31,246 nt of DNA, taken from positions 1 through 31,246 of the forward strand of contig DAIOWV010000034.1 of assembly GCA_036758285.1 (NCBI GenBank). Direction: 5' to 3'. Shown one piece after another: positions 31,245 through 31,246 of the stretch (positions are counted from its first letter, which is position 1; each line of letters opens with the position of its first letter). The position numbers and the translations under genes are program-made. The notes under the pieces are model-generated. The model ran no database searches, was not told where the DNA came from, and worked only from the letters and a program-made list of their open reading frames with translations. This DNA is from Taishania sp036758285. GTDB taxonomy: Bacteria > Bacteroidota > Bacteroidia > Flavobacteriales_D > Crocinitomicaceae.

Positions 31245-31246
31245 TC

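Overview
The window is AT-rich chromosomal DNA of a Bacteroidota bacterium, most likely Flavobacteriales and possibly close to Fluviicola/Crocinitomicaceae (the family-level placement is a guess from overall gene flavour). Three things support the phylum. Several genes are preceded by the Bacteroidota sigma-factor promoter (TTG, 17-22 nt, TAnnTTTG). A secreted hydrolase ends in a type IX secretion (T9SS) sorting domain. The gene families are typical: a YbiT-type ABC-F protein, WG repeats, DUF4139, and a recF-DUF721 overlap. I see no tRNA, rRNA, CRISPR array, prophage or insertion sequence. The window looks like an ordinary chromosomal segment whose right third is enriched in accessory genes.

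Layout. (1) 1-7.5 kb: the 3' part of a DUF1697 gene, then lpd (minus strand), then secreted or surface enzymes and DNA repair: an esterase-like lipoprotein, exonuclease III, an M1 aminopeptidase of the leukotriene-A4-hydrolase type with a lipoprotein-like leader, and an SGNH-family protein exported by T9SS. (2) 7.5-12.6 kb: a GTG-started secreted unknown, a ureohydrolase (arginase/agmatinase superfamily) followed by a small membrane protein, an aldo/keto reductase, a 367-bp intergenic region holding a candidate structured RNA, and a pirin-yceI pair. (3) 12.7-22.2 kb: housekeeping genes. These are recF-DUF721 (DciA-like), ndk, the ABC-F factor ybiT, a YARHG-domain protein, an rsgA-dtd-MazG-like operon, a bacilliredoxin, an M42 aminopeptidase and a CAP-domain protein. 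(4) 22.3-31.2 kb: a MuiA-like DUF4139 protein, a GNAT acetyltransferase, then eight tightly spaced co-oriented genes of mostly unknown function (two membrane proteins, HEAT repeats, WG repeats, DUF4180, DUF6157, DUF1801, a lipoprotein), and an AraC-type regulator.

Points most worth a second look: a run of 27 Ns inside dtd that appears to replace no real sequence; near-identical 20-bp promoter/operator elements before and after the AraC gene; a structured, apparently promoter- and terminator-flanked non-coding region at 10.83-11.12 kb; a YbiT protein with only one canonical composite ATP site; a pirin with an export-type leader; a possibly leaderless recF; and the cluster of unknown genes at 24.8-30.1 kb. 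I do not see a clear new defence or biosynthetic system.
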